Positions 43,272-52,234 of a stretch of DNA of 63,381 bases are shown here, piece by piece. The position numbers and the translations under genes were made by a program. Position 1 is the first letter of the stretch. Each line of letters begins with the position of its first letter. This DNA is from Candidatus Infernicultor aquiphilus (GTDB lineage: Bacteria > Atribacterota > Phoenicimicrobiia > Phoenicimicrobiales > Phoenicimicrobiaceae), in NCBI GenBank assembly GCA_002782675.1, contig PFIP01000051.1, positions 1-63,381 on the forward strand, in the 5' to 3' direction. The notes under the pieces were generated by a model that saw nothing but the letters and a program-made list of their open reading frames with translations, searched no databases and had not been told where the DNA came from.

Positions 43272-44621
43272 ATGATTATATTATCTTTTAATTGTGGTAG
43301 TTCTTCAGTAAAATATCAACTTTATAATTGGTCTAAAAAAGAAATAATTGCCAAGGGTATAGTAGAAAGAGTTACTATCGGAAATTCTTTTTGTGTTCAT
43401 GAAGTTAACCATAAAGAAAAAGTTACTATAAAACATGATTGTATTACTCATAAAGAAGCTATAAAATTAATAATTGATAGTCTCATTCACCCTGAGTATG
43501 GAGCTATCAAAGATTTATCTGATATTACGGCTGTAGGTCATAGAGTGGTCCATGGTGGTGAAAAATTTTCTAAATCAGTAATTATAAACCAAGAAGTCAT
43601 CAAAACTTTTAAAGAACTTGCTGGATTAGCACCTTTACATAACCCACCTAATATCATGGGTATTGAAGCAGCTATGGAGCTTTTACCCCATATTCCTCAT
43701 ATGGCTATTATGGATACTGCCTGGCATCAGACTATGCCTGATTATGTCTATACCTATGCTGTACCTTACCAATGGTATGAAAAATATGGCATAAGAAGAT
43801 ATGGTTTTCACGGTACTTCATTACTATATGTAGCCAAAAGAGCAGCTGTTCTCTTAGGGAAAGATCCTTTTACCTGTAATTTAATAAGTTGTCATATTGG
43901 GAATGGGGTAAGTATCAATGCAGTAAAGAACGGTCTTTCTTATGATACCAGTATGGGATTTACACCCTTAGAAGGAGCCATTATGGGTACCAGAGCGGGA
44001 GATCATGATGCTGCTTTAGATTTATATTTAATGCAGAAAGAAGGTTTTTCCCCTGAAGAAATGGATACATTTTTGAACAAGAAAAGTGGAATATTAGGTA
44101 TAACCGAAAAATATGTGGATAGAAGAGATGTAGTAAAAGCAGCAACTGAAGGGGATAAAAGAGCCAAATTGGCGATTGAAATGGAAGCCTACAGACTGAA
44201 GAAATATATTGGTGCTTATACCGCTGTCTTAGGAAGATTAGATGCTTTAATCTTTACTGCTGGAGTAGGGGAAATGAGCAGTGTTATAAGAGCTAAGGTA
44301 TTAGAAGGATTGGATATATTGGGGATTAAATATGATCCAGAAAAGAATAGATTAGCTAAAACCAGAAATGTAGAATCTGATATTTCTGCCCTTGACTCCA
44401 GGGTAAAAATATTTATTATTCCTACTGATGAAGAATTAGTCTTTGTGGAAGATGTAATCGCTCTATTGGAAGGTACTTATGACTTACACACTAATTTTAA
44501 ATATACTTTTCAAGATCCAAATTATAAAAATTTAATGAGAGAGAAAGCTTTTGAAAAAGAATGTAAAAAAAATCCAGAATTATCTAGAATTAAGCATATT
44601 AGGACTAATATAATAAATTAA
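43272..44621 (+). CDS. ackA: Acetate kinase (with C-terminal extension)
   Basis: This 449-residue ASKHA-fold kinase makes ATP and acetate from acetyl-phosphate and ADP. Catalytic elements are present: NCGSSSVKYQL, HRVVHGGEKF, APLHNPPN, MDTAWHQTMP (the aspartate), RRYGFHGTS, CHIGNG, GTRAGD (the arginine) and TAGVGE (the glutamate). About 45 residues follow the normal end of the family. The loop after GTR reads AGDHDAALD instead of the usual SGDIDPAI. ATG 43272 behind AGAGGAAGG is preferred to the ATG 39 bases upstream. The gene is followed by a 129-base gap where DUF177 is normally found. Confidence 0.92.
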   Translation: MIILSFNCGSSSVKYQLYNWSKKEIIAKGIVERVTIGNSFCVHEVNHKEKVTIKHDCITHKEAIKLIIDSLIHPEYGAIKDLSDITAVGHRVVHGGEKFSKSVIINQEVIKTFKELAGLAPLHNPPNIMGIEAAMELLPHIPHMAIMDTAWHQTMPDYVYTYAVPYQWYEKYGIRRYGFHGTSLLYVAKRAAVLLGKDPFTCNLISCHIGNGVSINAVKNGLSYDTSMGFTPLEGAIMGTRAGDHDAALDLYLMQKEGFSPEEMDTFLNKKSGILGITEKYVDRRDVVKAATEGDKRAKLAIEMEAYRLKKYIGAYTAVLGRLDALIFTAGVGEMSSVIRAKVLEGLDILGIKYDPEKNRLAKTRNVESDISALDSRVKIFIIPTDEELVFVEDVIALLEGTYDLHTNFKYTFQDPNYKNLMREKAFEKECKKNPELSRIKHIRTNIIN

Positions 44622-44669
44622 AAAATAAATTAAATAAAAATAAATTATTTTACATTTATTAAAAATAAT

Positions 44670-44698
44670 TTGCATTTTTTATTAAGAAATAATATACT
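44670..44698 (+). promoter_or_regulatory. Promoter for rpmF
   Basis: TTGCAT (44670-44675) and TATACT (44693-44698) are separated by exactly 17 bases. The rpmF start is 53 bases downstream. Confidence 0.5.
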
Positions 44699-44750
44699 TT
44701 TAAAGTTATTAAAATATTAAATTATATCCTGGCAAAAGGAGGTAGACATT

Positions 44751-44948
44751 GTGCCCTGCCCAAAAAGAAGAACATCTAAATCAAGAAAAAATAAAAGAAG
44801 AACACACTGGAATTTAAATGAAAAAATTTTTGTTGAATGTCCAAGATGTCATGAGATGAAATTACCTCATAGAGCATGCCTTGAATGTGGTTATTATAAT
44901 GGAAAACCAGTTATATCTTCTTTATTAAAAAAAGAAAAAAATAAATAA
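44751..44948 (+). CDS. rpmF: 50S ribosomal protein L32, zinc-binding form
   Basis: This 65-residue protein begins PCPKRRTSKSRKNKRRTHW, the L32 signature. It has a C4 zinc ribbon (VECPRCHEM and ACLECGYY). GTG 44751 is preceded by AAAAGGAGGT. The DUF177/YceD gene that normally precedes rpmF is absent. A strong intrinsic terminator at 44978-45017 separates rpmF from fapR, so the fatty-acid operon is independently transcribed. Confidence 0.96.
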   Translation: MPCPKRRTSKSRKNKRRTHWNLNEKIFVECPRCHEMKLPHRACLECGYYNGKPVISSLLKKEKNK

Positions 44949-44977
44949 ATTTTAATATTTTTAAATATTAAATATAG

Positions 44978-45017
44978 AAAATGTCATAATCTAATTTTTA
45001 AATTATGACATTTTTTT
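44978..45017 (+). terminator. Intrinsic terminator after rpmF
   Basis: A 13-bp stem (AAAATGTCATAAT at 44978-44990 with ATTATGACATTTT at 45002-45014) with an 11-base loop runs into a T-tract (through 45017). Confidence 0.85.
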
Positions 45018-45034
45018 ATGGTTAAAAAATTCGC

Positions 45035-45063
45035 TTGATTTTTATAAATTGTTAATGTATACT
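45035..45063 (+). promoter_or_regulatory. Promoter of the fapR-plsX-fab operon
   Basis: TTGATT (45035-45040) and TATACT (45058-45063) are separated by 17 bases, just downstream of the rpmF terminator. The candidate FapR site lies immediately downstream, where it could block transcription. Confidence 0.55.
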
Positions 45064-45075
45064 AACAATTAATAG

Positions 45076-45098
45076 TTACTAATAATAGGTACTATTAA
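45076..45098 (+). promoter_or_regulatory. Candidate FapR operator
   Basis: TTACTAATAATAGGTACTAT lies about 13-30 bases after the -10 box. Its reverse complement contains ATAGTACCTATTATTAGTAA, similar to the TTAGTACCT...TACTAA pattern I recall for FapR sites in Bacillus. The match is imperfect. It is supported mainly by the fapR gene starting 27 bases later. Confidence 0.4.
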
Positions 45099-45124
45099 AG
45101 ATTAATAAAATAGGTGACTGAAAA

Positions 45125-45715
45125 ATGATGATTCAGAATTTAAATAAAATAGAAAGACAAAGAAGGATAAAAGAATATATTTTAAGAGATCCATTTTTGT
45201 CTGATAAGAAACTTGCTGAATTATTTAATTTTAGTGTGCAAACTATTCGATTAGATCGATTGGAAATGGGAATTCCCGAAATGAGAAAACGTATAATTAA
45301 AGTTGCTAAAGAAACTTCTTTAGCTGATCAAGTAAAGTCTTTAAAAAGAGATGAAATAATCGGAGAATTAATAGATATAGAGTTAGGGAAGAGTGGTATT
45401 GCCATTTTAAAAACTGTAAAAAGTATGGCCTTTAATAGAACGGGAATAATTAGAAGCCATTATATATTTTCTTTAGCTGATTCATTAGCAATTTCAATTA
45501 TTGATGCGAAAGTAGCCTTAACCGGTATTGCTCGTTTAAGATATAAAATACCTGTATATACTGGGCAAACTTTAGTTGCCAAGGCAAGGGTTGCTCAAAA
45601 AAAAGGAAATAAGTATTTAGTATCGGTTCATGTAAAATCTAATCATGAAGAAGTGTTTACAGGGAAATTAGTAATTTTTTCATTTAACGATAAGGTAAAA
45701 AAGAAGGAGGTCTAA
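45125..45715 (+). CDS. fapR: Transcription factor FapR (fatty-acid/phospholipid synthesis regulator)
   Basis: This 196-residue repressor has an N-terminal DeoR-like helix-turn-helix (about residues 8-50: RQRRIKEYILRDPFLSDKKL, then LAELFNFSVQTIRLDR) and a C-terminal hotdog domain (about 95-190: HYIFSLADSLAISIID). It binds malonyl-CoA or malonyl-ACP, which releases it from DNA. plsX begins at the base after its stop. It should repress this operon and so match lipid synthesis to malonyl supply. FapR is a mainly Firmicutes protein. Confidence 0.94.
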   Translation: MMIQNLNKIERQRRIKEYILRDPFLSDKKLAELFNFSVQTIRLDRLEMGIPEMRKRIIKVAKETSLADQVKSLKRDEIIGELIDIELGKSGIAILKTVKSMAFNRTGIIRSHYIFSLADSLAISIIDAKVALTGIARLRYKIPVYTGQTLVAKARVAQKKGNKYLVSVHVKSNHEEVFTGKLVIFSFNDKVKKKEV

Positions 45716-46693
45716 ATGAAAATAGCTATTGATGCTATGGGAGGAGATTATGCTCCTGAAGAAATAGTAAAAGGTTCAATTTCATCTTTGAAAGAACGAA
45801 ATTTAGAGATTATTTTATTAGGTGAGGAAAAAAGAATTTATGAAGAATTAAAAAAATATAATTTTAAAAATAATAATTTATCCATTATAAACTGCAAAGA
45901 TACAATTACCACCGGAGAATTTCCCCTAAGTGCTTTACGCACCAAAAAAGAATCTTCTATTCTAGTAGGGATAGATCTATTAAAAACTGGTGCAGCTGAT
46001 GCCTTTATTTCTGCTGGAAATAGCGGAGCGGTTATGGCTGCTGCCTTATTAAAGTTAGGATGCATTTCTAAAATACGTCGTCCTGCTATTGTTACTGTTT
46101 TACCTGCAATAAAAGGAAAAGTAGTAATATTAGATGTTGGTGCAAATGTGGATTGTAAGCCAGAACATCTACTTCAATTTGCTTTCATAGGAAGTAAATA
46201 TGCTAAATATCTTTTAAACATAAAAGATCCAAAAATCGGCTTGCTAAATATAGGTGAAGAAGAAAGTAAAGGGAATAAATTTGCTCAAAGTGCTTATAAA
46301 ATAATGAATAATGCTAATATCAATTTTATAGGGAATATTGAAGGTAAAGATGTTTTTGAGGGGGTTGTCGATGTAGTAGTTTGTGACGGATTTACCGGTA
46401 ATATTCTATTAAAATTTTCTGAAGGATTAGCCAAGATGCTTTTAATAGAAATCAATAAGAAAGTTATTAGCCAACTCCCGCAAAATCAAGAAATGGATCA
46501 ACTAAAGCAAAAATTTATGGAATTGGTAAAAAGGACTGATTATACAGAATATGGAGGATTACCACTATTAGGAGTAAATGGGTTGTGCTTTATATGCCAC
46601 GGCCGATCTAAATCAAAGGCAATCTCCAATGCAATAATTAATGCTGGTAAATTTGTAGATTCTAATATACTTGAGCACCTGAAAGAGACCTAG
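45716..46693 (+). CDS. plsX: Phosphate acyltransferase PlsX
   Basis: This 325-residue enzyme converts acyl-ACP and phosphate into acyl-phosphate for phospholipid synthesis. The N-terminus IAIDAMGGDYAPEEIVKGS is diagnostic, as are SAGNSGAVMAAALLKLG and VVCDGFTGNILLKFSEG. The ribosome site AAGGAGG lies inside the end of fapR. It is the second gene of the FapR operon, followed by fabH after 46 bases. Confidence 0.96.
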   Translation: MKIAIDAMGGDYAPEEIVKGSISSLKERNLEIILLGEEKRIYEELKKYNFKNNNLSIINCKDTITTGEFPLSALRTKKESSILVGIDLLKTGAADAFISAGNSGAVMAAALLKLGCISKIRRPAIVTVLPAIKGKVVILDVGANVDCKPEHLLQFAFIGSKYAKYLLNIKDPKIGLLNIGEEESKGNKFAQSAYKIMNNANINFIGNIEGKDVFEGVVDVVVCDGFTGNILLKFSEGLAKMLLIEINKKVISQLPQNQEMDQLKQKFMELVKRTDYTEYGGLPLLGVNGLCFICHGRSKSKAISNAIINAGKFVDSNILEHLKET

Positions 46694-46739
46694 ATACAAA
46701 AATATACTGTTGATTAAATAAAAGAGGAGAATATAATAA

Positions 46740-47735
46740 TTGATTAAAAATTGTAGAAATGTAAAAATAATTGGTACAGGTTCTTATATTCCAAAAAAAG
46801 TCTTGACTAATGATGATTTAGAAAAAATAGTAGATACAAGTAATGAATGGATTATCGCTCGTACTGGTATCTCTGAGCGTCATTTAGCTGAAGATAATGA
46901 AACTACCTCAGACTTATCTTCTAAAGCGGCTTTAAAAGCCTTAAAAGATGCAAATATTGAGCCTAAGGAAATTGATTTAATTATTGTAGCTACTAACTCA
47001 CCAGATATGGTTTTCCCAGCTACTGCTTGTTTAGTACAAGAGAAAATCAAAGCTGTAAATGCTGCAACTTTTGATCTGCAAGCAGGTTGCACTGGTTTTG
47101 TTTATGCTTTAATTGTCGCTTGGCAATTCATTTCTGCCGGTTTTTATAATAATGCCCTAATAATCGGGGCAGAAACACTATCCAAATTTGTGGATTGGAC
47201 GGATAGAAATACTTGCGTGCTTTTTGGCGATGGAGCAGGAGCAGTTATTTTAAAAGCTAAGGAAGAAAAAGGAATTCTTTCGGGTTATTTAGGAGGAGAT
47301 GGTTCAAAAGCAGATATGATTATGTTGCCAGCAGGGCTTTCTAAAAATCCTGCTTCCCACGAGACTATAGAAAAGAGAATGCATTATGTTAAAATGAAAG
47401 GAAATGAAGTATTTAAAAATGCAGTTAAAAGTATGAAAAGGTCAACTATAAAAGCCTTAGAAAAATGCAATCTTTCAGTGAAAGATGTGGATTGCTTCAT
47501 TCCACATCAAGCTAATATTAGGATTATTTTGGTTGTTTTAAAAGTTTTAGGAATAAAAAAAGATAAAGTTTTTATAAATTTAGATAAATACGGAAATACT
47601 TCTGCTGCATCTGTAGCCATAGCTCTTGATGAGGCAGTTAAAGAAGGCAAAATAAAAAATAACAATATTGTGGTATTAACTTCATTTGGCGCAGGTCTTA
47701 CTTATGGATCTATTGTTTTTAGATGGAATAAATAA
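46740..47735 (+). CDS. fabH: Beta-ketoacyl-ACP synthase III
   Basis: This 331-residue condensing enzyme starts fatty-acid chains from acetyl-CoA (or a branched acyl-CoA) and malonyl-ACP. The catalytic cysteine is in QAGCTGFVYAL (about residue 118). The histidine is in PHQANIRI and the asparagine in YGNTSAASV. TTG 46740 is preceded by AGAGGAGA. It is in the usual place between plsX and fabD. Primer preference cannot be told by eye. Confidence 0.95.
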   Translation: MIKNCRNVKIIGTGSYIPKKVLTNDDLEKIVDTSNEWIIARTGISERHLAEDNETTSDLSSKAALKALKDANIEPKEIDLIIVATNSPDMVFPATACLVQEKIKAVNAATFDLQAGCTGFVYALIVAWQFISAGFYNNALIIGAETLSKFVDWTDRNTCVLFGDGAGAVILKAKEEKGILSGYLGGDGSKADMIMLPAGLSKNPASHETIEKRMHYVKMKGNEVFKNAVKSMKRSTIKALEKCNLSVKDVDCFIPHQANIRIILVVLKVLGIKKDKVFINLDKYGNTSAASVAIALDEAVKEGKIKNNNIVVLTSFGAGLTYGSIVFRWNK

Positions 47736-47788
47736 AATTTATTGAAGATTAAAAATATTTTCCCTAATATATATTCAAGGAGAAAACA

Positions 47789-48736
47789 ATGGAAAAGATT
47801 GCTTTTGTTTTTCCAGGCCAAGGCTCTCAAAAAGTAGGAATGGGGAAAGATTTAATAGAAAATTATGAAGAAGCAAAAATATTTTTTAAAGAAGCTAATT
47901 TAGCTTTAAAAGAGGAAGAGGTTAACATTAGTAAATTATGTTTCGAAGGACCAGAAGAAGAATTAAAAAATACTATTAATGCTCAACCAGCAATTTTAAC
48001 TGTTAGTACAATATTATTCGAATTACTAAAAAAATATGATATTAAACCTTCTGTAGTCGCAGGACATAGTTTGGGAGAATATACAGCCTTAGTAGCTAAT
48101 CGTTCTATTAAGTTTAAAGAGGCAGTGAAATTAGTGAGAAAAAGAGGCGAATATATGCAGAGTGCCACTCCAATAGGAACTGGTTCAATGTTAGCTATTC
48201 TTGGCTTAAAGGAAGAGGAGATAAGTAAATTATTTAAAGAAATAAGTAATTTAGGAATAGTAGAAATTACCAATTATAATTCTCCAACTCAAATTGTAGT
48301 TTCGGGTGAAATTAAACCATTAGAAAAATTATCCCTATTAGTTAAGCAAAAAGGGGCAAAAGCAATACCTCTAAAAGTGAGTGCTCCTTTTCATTCATCG
48401 TTAATGAAATTGGCAAAAGTAAATTTAGCAAAATATTTGGAAAGGATAGATATCCAAAATCCTCAAATACCGATAATTTGTAATGTTAATGCAGAGTATG
48501 CCAGAAAAAAAGAAGAAATTAAACTATCTTTAATTGAGCAAATGGATCATCCGGTAAGGTGGGTTGATTCCATAAAAAAAATGAATTCCGAAGGTATTAA
48601 TTATTTTATAGAGGTAGGCCCAGGTAAAGTTTTAAAAGAATTAATTAAGCAAATTATTCCAGAAGCCAAAATATTTAATGTATTTGATTCAAATTCATTA
48701 AAAAATGTAGTTGAAAAAATGAAGGAGGTCATATAA
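47789..48736 (+). CDS. fabD: Malonyl-CoA:ACP transacylase
   Basis: This 315-residue enzyme loads malonyl units on ACP. The oxyanion motif FPGQGSQKVGMGKDL opens the protein. The nucleophile serine is in GHSLGEYTALV (about residue 93), and the catalytic histidine is in SAPFHSSLM (about residue 201). AAGGAGAA precedes ATG 47789. fabG follows after one base, with the ribosome site AAGGAGG inside the fabD end, so the two are tightly coupled. Confidence 0.96.
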   Translation: MEKIAFVFPGQGSQKVGMGKDLIENYEEAKIFFKEANLALKEEEVNISKLCFEGPEEELKNTINAQPAILTVSTILFELLKKYDIKPSVVAGHSLGEYTALVANRSIKFKEAVKLVRKRGEYMQSATPIGTGSMLAILGLKEEEISKLFKEISNLGIVEITNYNSPTQIVVSGEIKPLEKLSLLVKQKGAKAIPLKVSAPFHSSLMKLAKVNLAKYLERIDIQNPQIPIICNVNAEYARKKEEIKLSLIEQMDHPVRWVDSIKKMNSEGINYFIEVGPGKVLKELIKQIIPEAKIFNVFDSNSLKNVVEKMKEVI

Positions 48737-48737
48737 A

Positions 48738-49484
48738 ATGGAGCTATTCGGGAAGGTTGCTTTGATTACTGGATCAGCTCGGGGAATAGGGAAGGCCATT
48801 GCTTTAGAATTGGCCAATCACGGAGCGAAAATAGTTATTAATGATATTTTACCAAAAAATGAAATTGATAAAACTTTAGAGGAAATCAGAAAAAGTGGTG
48901 ATCAGGCAATTGGGATAAGAGCCGATATAACTATATTTAAAGAAGTTGAGAGTATGGTAAAAGAGATTATAAATAAATTCGGGAAGATAGATATTTTAGT
49001 AAACAACGCTGGTATTATCCGCGACTCTCTCTTGATAAGAATGAAAGAAGAGGACTGGGATACGGTAATAAATATCAATCTAAAAGGTACTTTTAATTGT
49101 TCCAAGACGGTGGCAAAATATATGCTGAGACAAAAGAGCGGCGGTAAAATTGTAAATATATCATCAGTTATTGGATTGGTGGGAAATATTGGACAGGCTA
49201 ATTATGCCGCTTCAAAAGCGGGAATAATAGGGCTTACTAAATCAATAGCCAAAGAACTTGCTTTAAGAAATATAAATGTAAATGCTATTGCTCCTGGATT
49301 TATTGAGACAGATATGACTAAAAGATTATCTGAAAAAGTTATAAAAGATCTTCAACAACAAATTCCTTTAAAAAGATTGGGTACTGTTAAAGACATTGCT
49401 AAAGTGGTATATTTTTTAGTTTCTGATAACGCAAATTATATTACAGGGCAAGTTATTAATGTCGATGGCGGTATGGTAATGTGA
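48738..49484 (+). CDS. fabG: 3-oxoacyl-ACP reductase
   Basis: This 248-residue short-chain dehydrogenase reduces beta-ketoacyl-ACP with NADPH. The cofactor loop is [12 protein letters not shown] (about residues 10-21), NNAG is at about 88-91, and the catalytic Ser-Tyr-Lys are in NISSVIG and ANYAASKAG. The C-terminal [12 protein letters not shown] is typical. acpP follows; its ribosome site GAGAGGAGGTG begins over the fabG stop codon. Confidence 0.95.
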   Translation: MELFGKVALITGSARGIGKAIALELANHGAKIVINDILPKNEIDKTLEEIRKSGDQAIGIRADITIFKEVESMVKEIINKFGKIDILVNNAGIIRDSLLIRMKEEDWDTVININLKGTFNCSKTVAKYMLRQKSGGKIVNISSVIGLVGNIGQANYAASKAGIIGLTKSIAKELALRNINVNAIAPGFIETDMTKRLSEKVIKDLQQQIPLKRLGTVKDIAKVVYFLVSDNANYITGQVINVDGGMVM

Positions 49485-49504
49485 GAGGAGGTGAAAAATT
49501 TAAA

Positions 49505-49729
49505 ATGGAAGTTATAGACAGAGTAAAAAAAATTATTATTGATCAATTAGGAATCGATGCCAGCAAAATTACTGAAGAGTCTTCCTTTGTTGATGATCTG
49601 GGAGCAGATTCCTTAGATATAGTTGAGTTGATAATGGCTTTTGAAGAAGAATTTGATGTTGAAATTCCAGATGAAGATGCGGAAAAAATTAAGACCGTTG
49701 GAGATGCAACAAAATACTTAAATAAATAA
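49505..49729 (+). CDS. acpP: Acyl carrier protein
   Basis: This 74-residue acidic four-helix protein carries the growing acyl chain. The phosphopantetheine serine is in [10 protein letters not shown] (Ser36 or nearby). The open frame extends 8 codons upstream, but those codons are the ribosome site of ATG 49505, so the shorter start is correct. coaD in this window supplies the CoA from which the prosthetic group is transferred. A very stable hairpin follows at 49803-49846. Confidence 0.97.
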   Translation: MEVIDRVKKIIIDQLGIDASKITEESSFVDDLGADSLDIVELIMAFEEEFDVEIPDEDAEKIKTVGDATKYLNK

Positions 49730-49788
49730 TATGATTGTAACCCAAAAAGTAAACAAACCTGTCCTCGACCTGATCGGGGAATGGTAAT

Positions 49789-49846
49789 GTAGGGGCACAT
49801 TGTTTTTTAAATAAGGGTCGGTTTATCCCGACCCTTATTTAAAAAA
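49789..49846 (+). promoter_or_regulatory. GTAGGGGC element and 19-bp perfect hairpin between acpP and fabF
   Basis: GTAGGGGCACATTG at 49789 belongs to the same word family as 37655 and 58233. Then TTTTTTAAATAAGGGTCGG (49803-49821) pairs perfectly with CCGACCCTTATTTAAAAAA (49828-49846) over a 6-base loop. Flanking T and A runs would make it a terminator in both directions. It may lower fabF expression relative to acpP, or fabF may have its own promoter. Confidence 0.6.
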
Positions 49847-49887
49847 TACATTTTGATTAAAATTTTAAGGAAGGTAAATAATTTACG

Positions 49888-51135
49888 ATGAATAGAGTAG
49901 TAATTACAGGCTTAGGTTTGGTTACACCTATAGGAATTGGGAAAGAAGAATTTTGGCAATCATTAATCCAGGGAAAATCCGGAATTACCAAGATAAGTTA
50001 TTTTGATACCTCAGAGTATCCTACTAAAATAGCTGGAGAAATTAAAAATTTTGATCCTACAGGTTATATTTCCCAAAAAGAAGTAAATAGAATGGATAAA
50101 AGTACTCAATTTTCAATTGTTGCTACTAGGTTAGCTCTAGAAGACTCTAAATTAAAAATTACTGAAGAAAATCCTTATTTAATAGGAGTTATAATAGGTT
50201 CAGGTATAGGCGGTATAGAAACTTTTGAAGAGCAACATAAAATATTATTAGAAAAAGGACCCAAAAGAGTGAGCCCTTTCTTTATACCTATGATGATTTC
50301 TAGTATTTCTGCAGGTGAAATAGCTATAAAAATTGGAGCAAAAGGACCTAATGGAGTTATTACTACTGCTTGTGCCTCTGCAACTCATGCTCTTGGAATA
50401 GCCTTTAAGCTTTTACAACAAGGAAATGCTCAGGTAATTATTAGTGGAGGTACAGAAGCTGCAATTACACCAATGTCCTTAGCTGGATTTTGCAAAATGA
50501 GAGCATTATCTACTCAAAATGATCACCCAAATTATTCTTCTAAGCCTTTTGATAAAGAGAGAGATGGCTTCGTCATAGCAGAAGGTTCAGGAATTTTAGT
50601 CTTAGAAACTCTACAACATGCAAAAGAGAGAAATGCTAACATCTATGCTGAAATATTAGGTATTGGCATGACTGCTGATGCTTATCACATTACTGCTCCT
50701 GCACCTGATGCTGAAGGAGCTGCTAAGGCAATGGAAATTGCCTTAGCAGATGCAAAAATAGAGCCTTCCCAGATTGACTATATTAATGCTCATGGAACTT
50801 CAACACCATTAAATGATAAATTAGAAACATTAGCTATTAAAAAAGTATTTGGTAACCATGCTTATAACTTAAAAATTAGCTCTAATAAATCAATGATTGG
50901 TCATTTATTAGGAGCAAGTGGAGGAGTAGAAGCAATTGCTACTGCCCTTACTATAAAAGAGGATATTATTCCTCCCACCATAAATTATAACTCTCCAGAT
51001 CCAGAATGTGACTTAGATTATGTTCCCAATAAGAGTGAAAGGAAAATTGTTAATTATGCTATCTCCAATTCATTTGGATTTGGTGGGCATAATGGTGTAA
51101 TTGTTTTAGGCAAATATAAAAATAATATGCCATAA
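49888..51135 (+). CDS. fabF: Beta-ketoacyl-ACP synthase II
   Basis: This 415-residue elongating condensing enzyme has the catalytic cysteine in TTACASATHALGIA (about residue 163). The two histidines are in NAHGTSTPLNDKLE and SMIGHLLGASGGVE. The N-terminus RVVITGLGLVTPIGIG and the ending NSFGFGGHNG match the family. AAGGAAGGTAA precedes ATG 49888. It is the last gene of the fatty-acid cluster. The stop codon abuts a TTAGTCGTTA element. Confidence 0.96.
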   Translation: MNRVVITGLGLVTPIGIGKEEFWQSLIQGKSGITKISYFDTSEYPTKIAGEIKNFDPTGYISQKEVNRMDKSTQFSIVATRLALEDSKLKITEENPYLIGVIIGSGIGGIETFEEQHKILLEKGPKRVSPFFIPMMISSISAGEIAIKIGAKGPNGVITTACASATHALGIAFKLLQQGNAQVIISGGTEAAITPMSLAGFCKMRALSTQNDHPNYSSKPFDKERDGFVIAEGSGILVLETLQHAKERNANIYAEILGIGMTADAYHITAPAPDAEGAAKAMEIALADAKIEPSQIDYINAHGTSTPLNDKLETLAIKKVFGNHAYNLKISSNKSMIGHLLGASGGVEAIATALTIKEDIIPPTINYNSPDPECDLDYVPNKSERKIVNYAISNSFGFGGHNGVIVLGKYKNNMP

Positions 51136-51514
51136 TTAGTCGTTAAGGAATAGTGAATAGTATATAGCGAAAAACGAAAAGCGTAAAATGTAAAACCATA
51201 GCTTAAAAATTAAAATTTAAATATGTAGTATCATATATTAAGTTTCATCTATCTTATCTCGCATGCTATATTGCAAAAATGAAAAACTAAAGAAGTAAAA
51301 AAACAGAGCTTAGAATCTAATGCTGAGAAAAAAGTTTTGAGTTTTGAATTATAGTTTTTCGCTTTTAGCTTTAAGCTTTTAGCTGTATAGCGATAATTAA
51401 AACCAATAACTAAAAACTATTAACTCCAATAAACTATCACAGGTTTTGAGTGTTGAGTTACTATTAGATAGACGGATATCCAATTAATTATAGTTAAAAG
51501 GTAGTATAGTAATA
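51136..51514. repeat. Gene-free 379-bp interval with degenerate repeats (TTAGTCGTTAG copy 4)
   Basis: TTAGTCGTTA begins at the first base after the fabF stop and is followed by GAATAGTGAATAG. Later comes a stretch of nested words, CGCTTTTAGC, TTTAAGC and TTTTAGCTG (about 51359-51387), with internal inverted symmetry. TTTTGAGTGTTGAGT follows near 51441. I see no gene, terminator with a clean T-tract, or RNA structure that I recognise. Confidence 0.55.
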
Positions 51515-52225
51515 TTGAAAAAAGAAAAAGATTCTTTATTAACAGATTTTAAAAACAAATTAAGTTATAAATTTAAAAAGAAAACCATTCTTAAAGAAGC
51601 ATTAACTCATTCTTCATTTAATAATAATAATTTAAATGATAAAATAACAAATAATGAAAGATTAGAATTTTTAGGTGATTCTGTTTTAGAATTAATTGTT
51701 ACTGAATATCTTTATTTAAAATTATTATCTTTTTCGGAAGGTAAACTAACTAAAATTAAATCAATCATTGTAAGTAAGCCTACCCTGGCTAAGTGGGCTA
51801 ATAGTATTTCTTTAGGAAAATATATTATCTTGGGAAAAGGGGAAGATTTAACTGGGGGAAGAAAGAAATCATCTATTCTTTCAAGTTGCTTTGAAGCTCT
51901 ATTAGGAGCAATATTTTTAGATAGTGGCTTTAAAAAAGTTAAAAAATATATTTTATCATTTTTAAATGAAGAAATAAAAACTATTGAAAGTGGTAATTAT
52001 ATAGAAGATTACAAAACTTTATTACAAGAAATTTCTCAAAAAGAGATGAAGTGTTTACCCGAATACTACTTACTTAAAGAAAAAGGACCAGACCATAAGA
52101 AAAAATTTTGTATTGAAGTAAGGTTAAAGGAAATAGCTTATGGAATTGGTTTGGGTGATAATAAAAAAGAAGCAGAACAACAAGCAGCACAGAATGCTTT
52201 GAAAAAATTAAAGATAATGGATTAA
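51515..52225 (+). CDS. rnc: Ribonuclease III
   Basis: This 236-residue double-strand-specific RNase processes rRNA precursors and mRNAs. The signature NERLEFLGDSVLELIVTEYL (about residues 48-67) and EALLGAIFLDSG supply the metal-binding acidic residues. A double-stranded RNA-binding domain occupies about 160-232 (YKTLLQEISQKEMKCLPEYY and KKEAEQQAAQNALKKL). TTG 51515 is preceded by AAAAGG. The neighbours acpP-fabF-rnc-smc are in the standard Firmicutes order. Confidence 0.95.
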   Translation: MKKEKDSLLTDFKNKLSYKFKKKTILKEALTHSSFNNNNLNDKITNNERLEFLGDSVLELIVTEYLYLKLLSFSEGKLTKIKSIIVSKPTLAKWANSISLGKYIILGKGEDLTGGRKKSSILSSCFEALLGAIFLDSGFKKVKKYILSFLNEEIKTIESGNYIEDYKTLLQEISQKEMKCLPEYYLLKEKGPDHKKKFCIEVRLKEIAYGIGLGDNKKEAEQQAAQNALKKLKIMD

Positions 52226-52234
52226 GGAGAAAAA

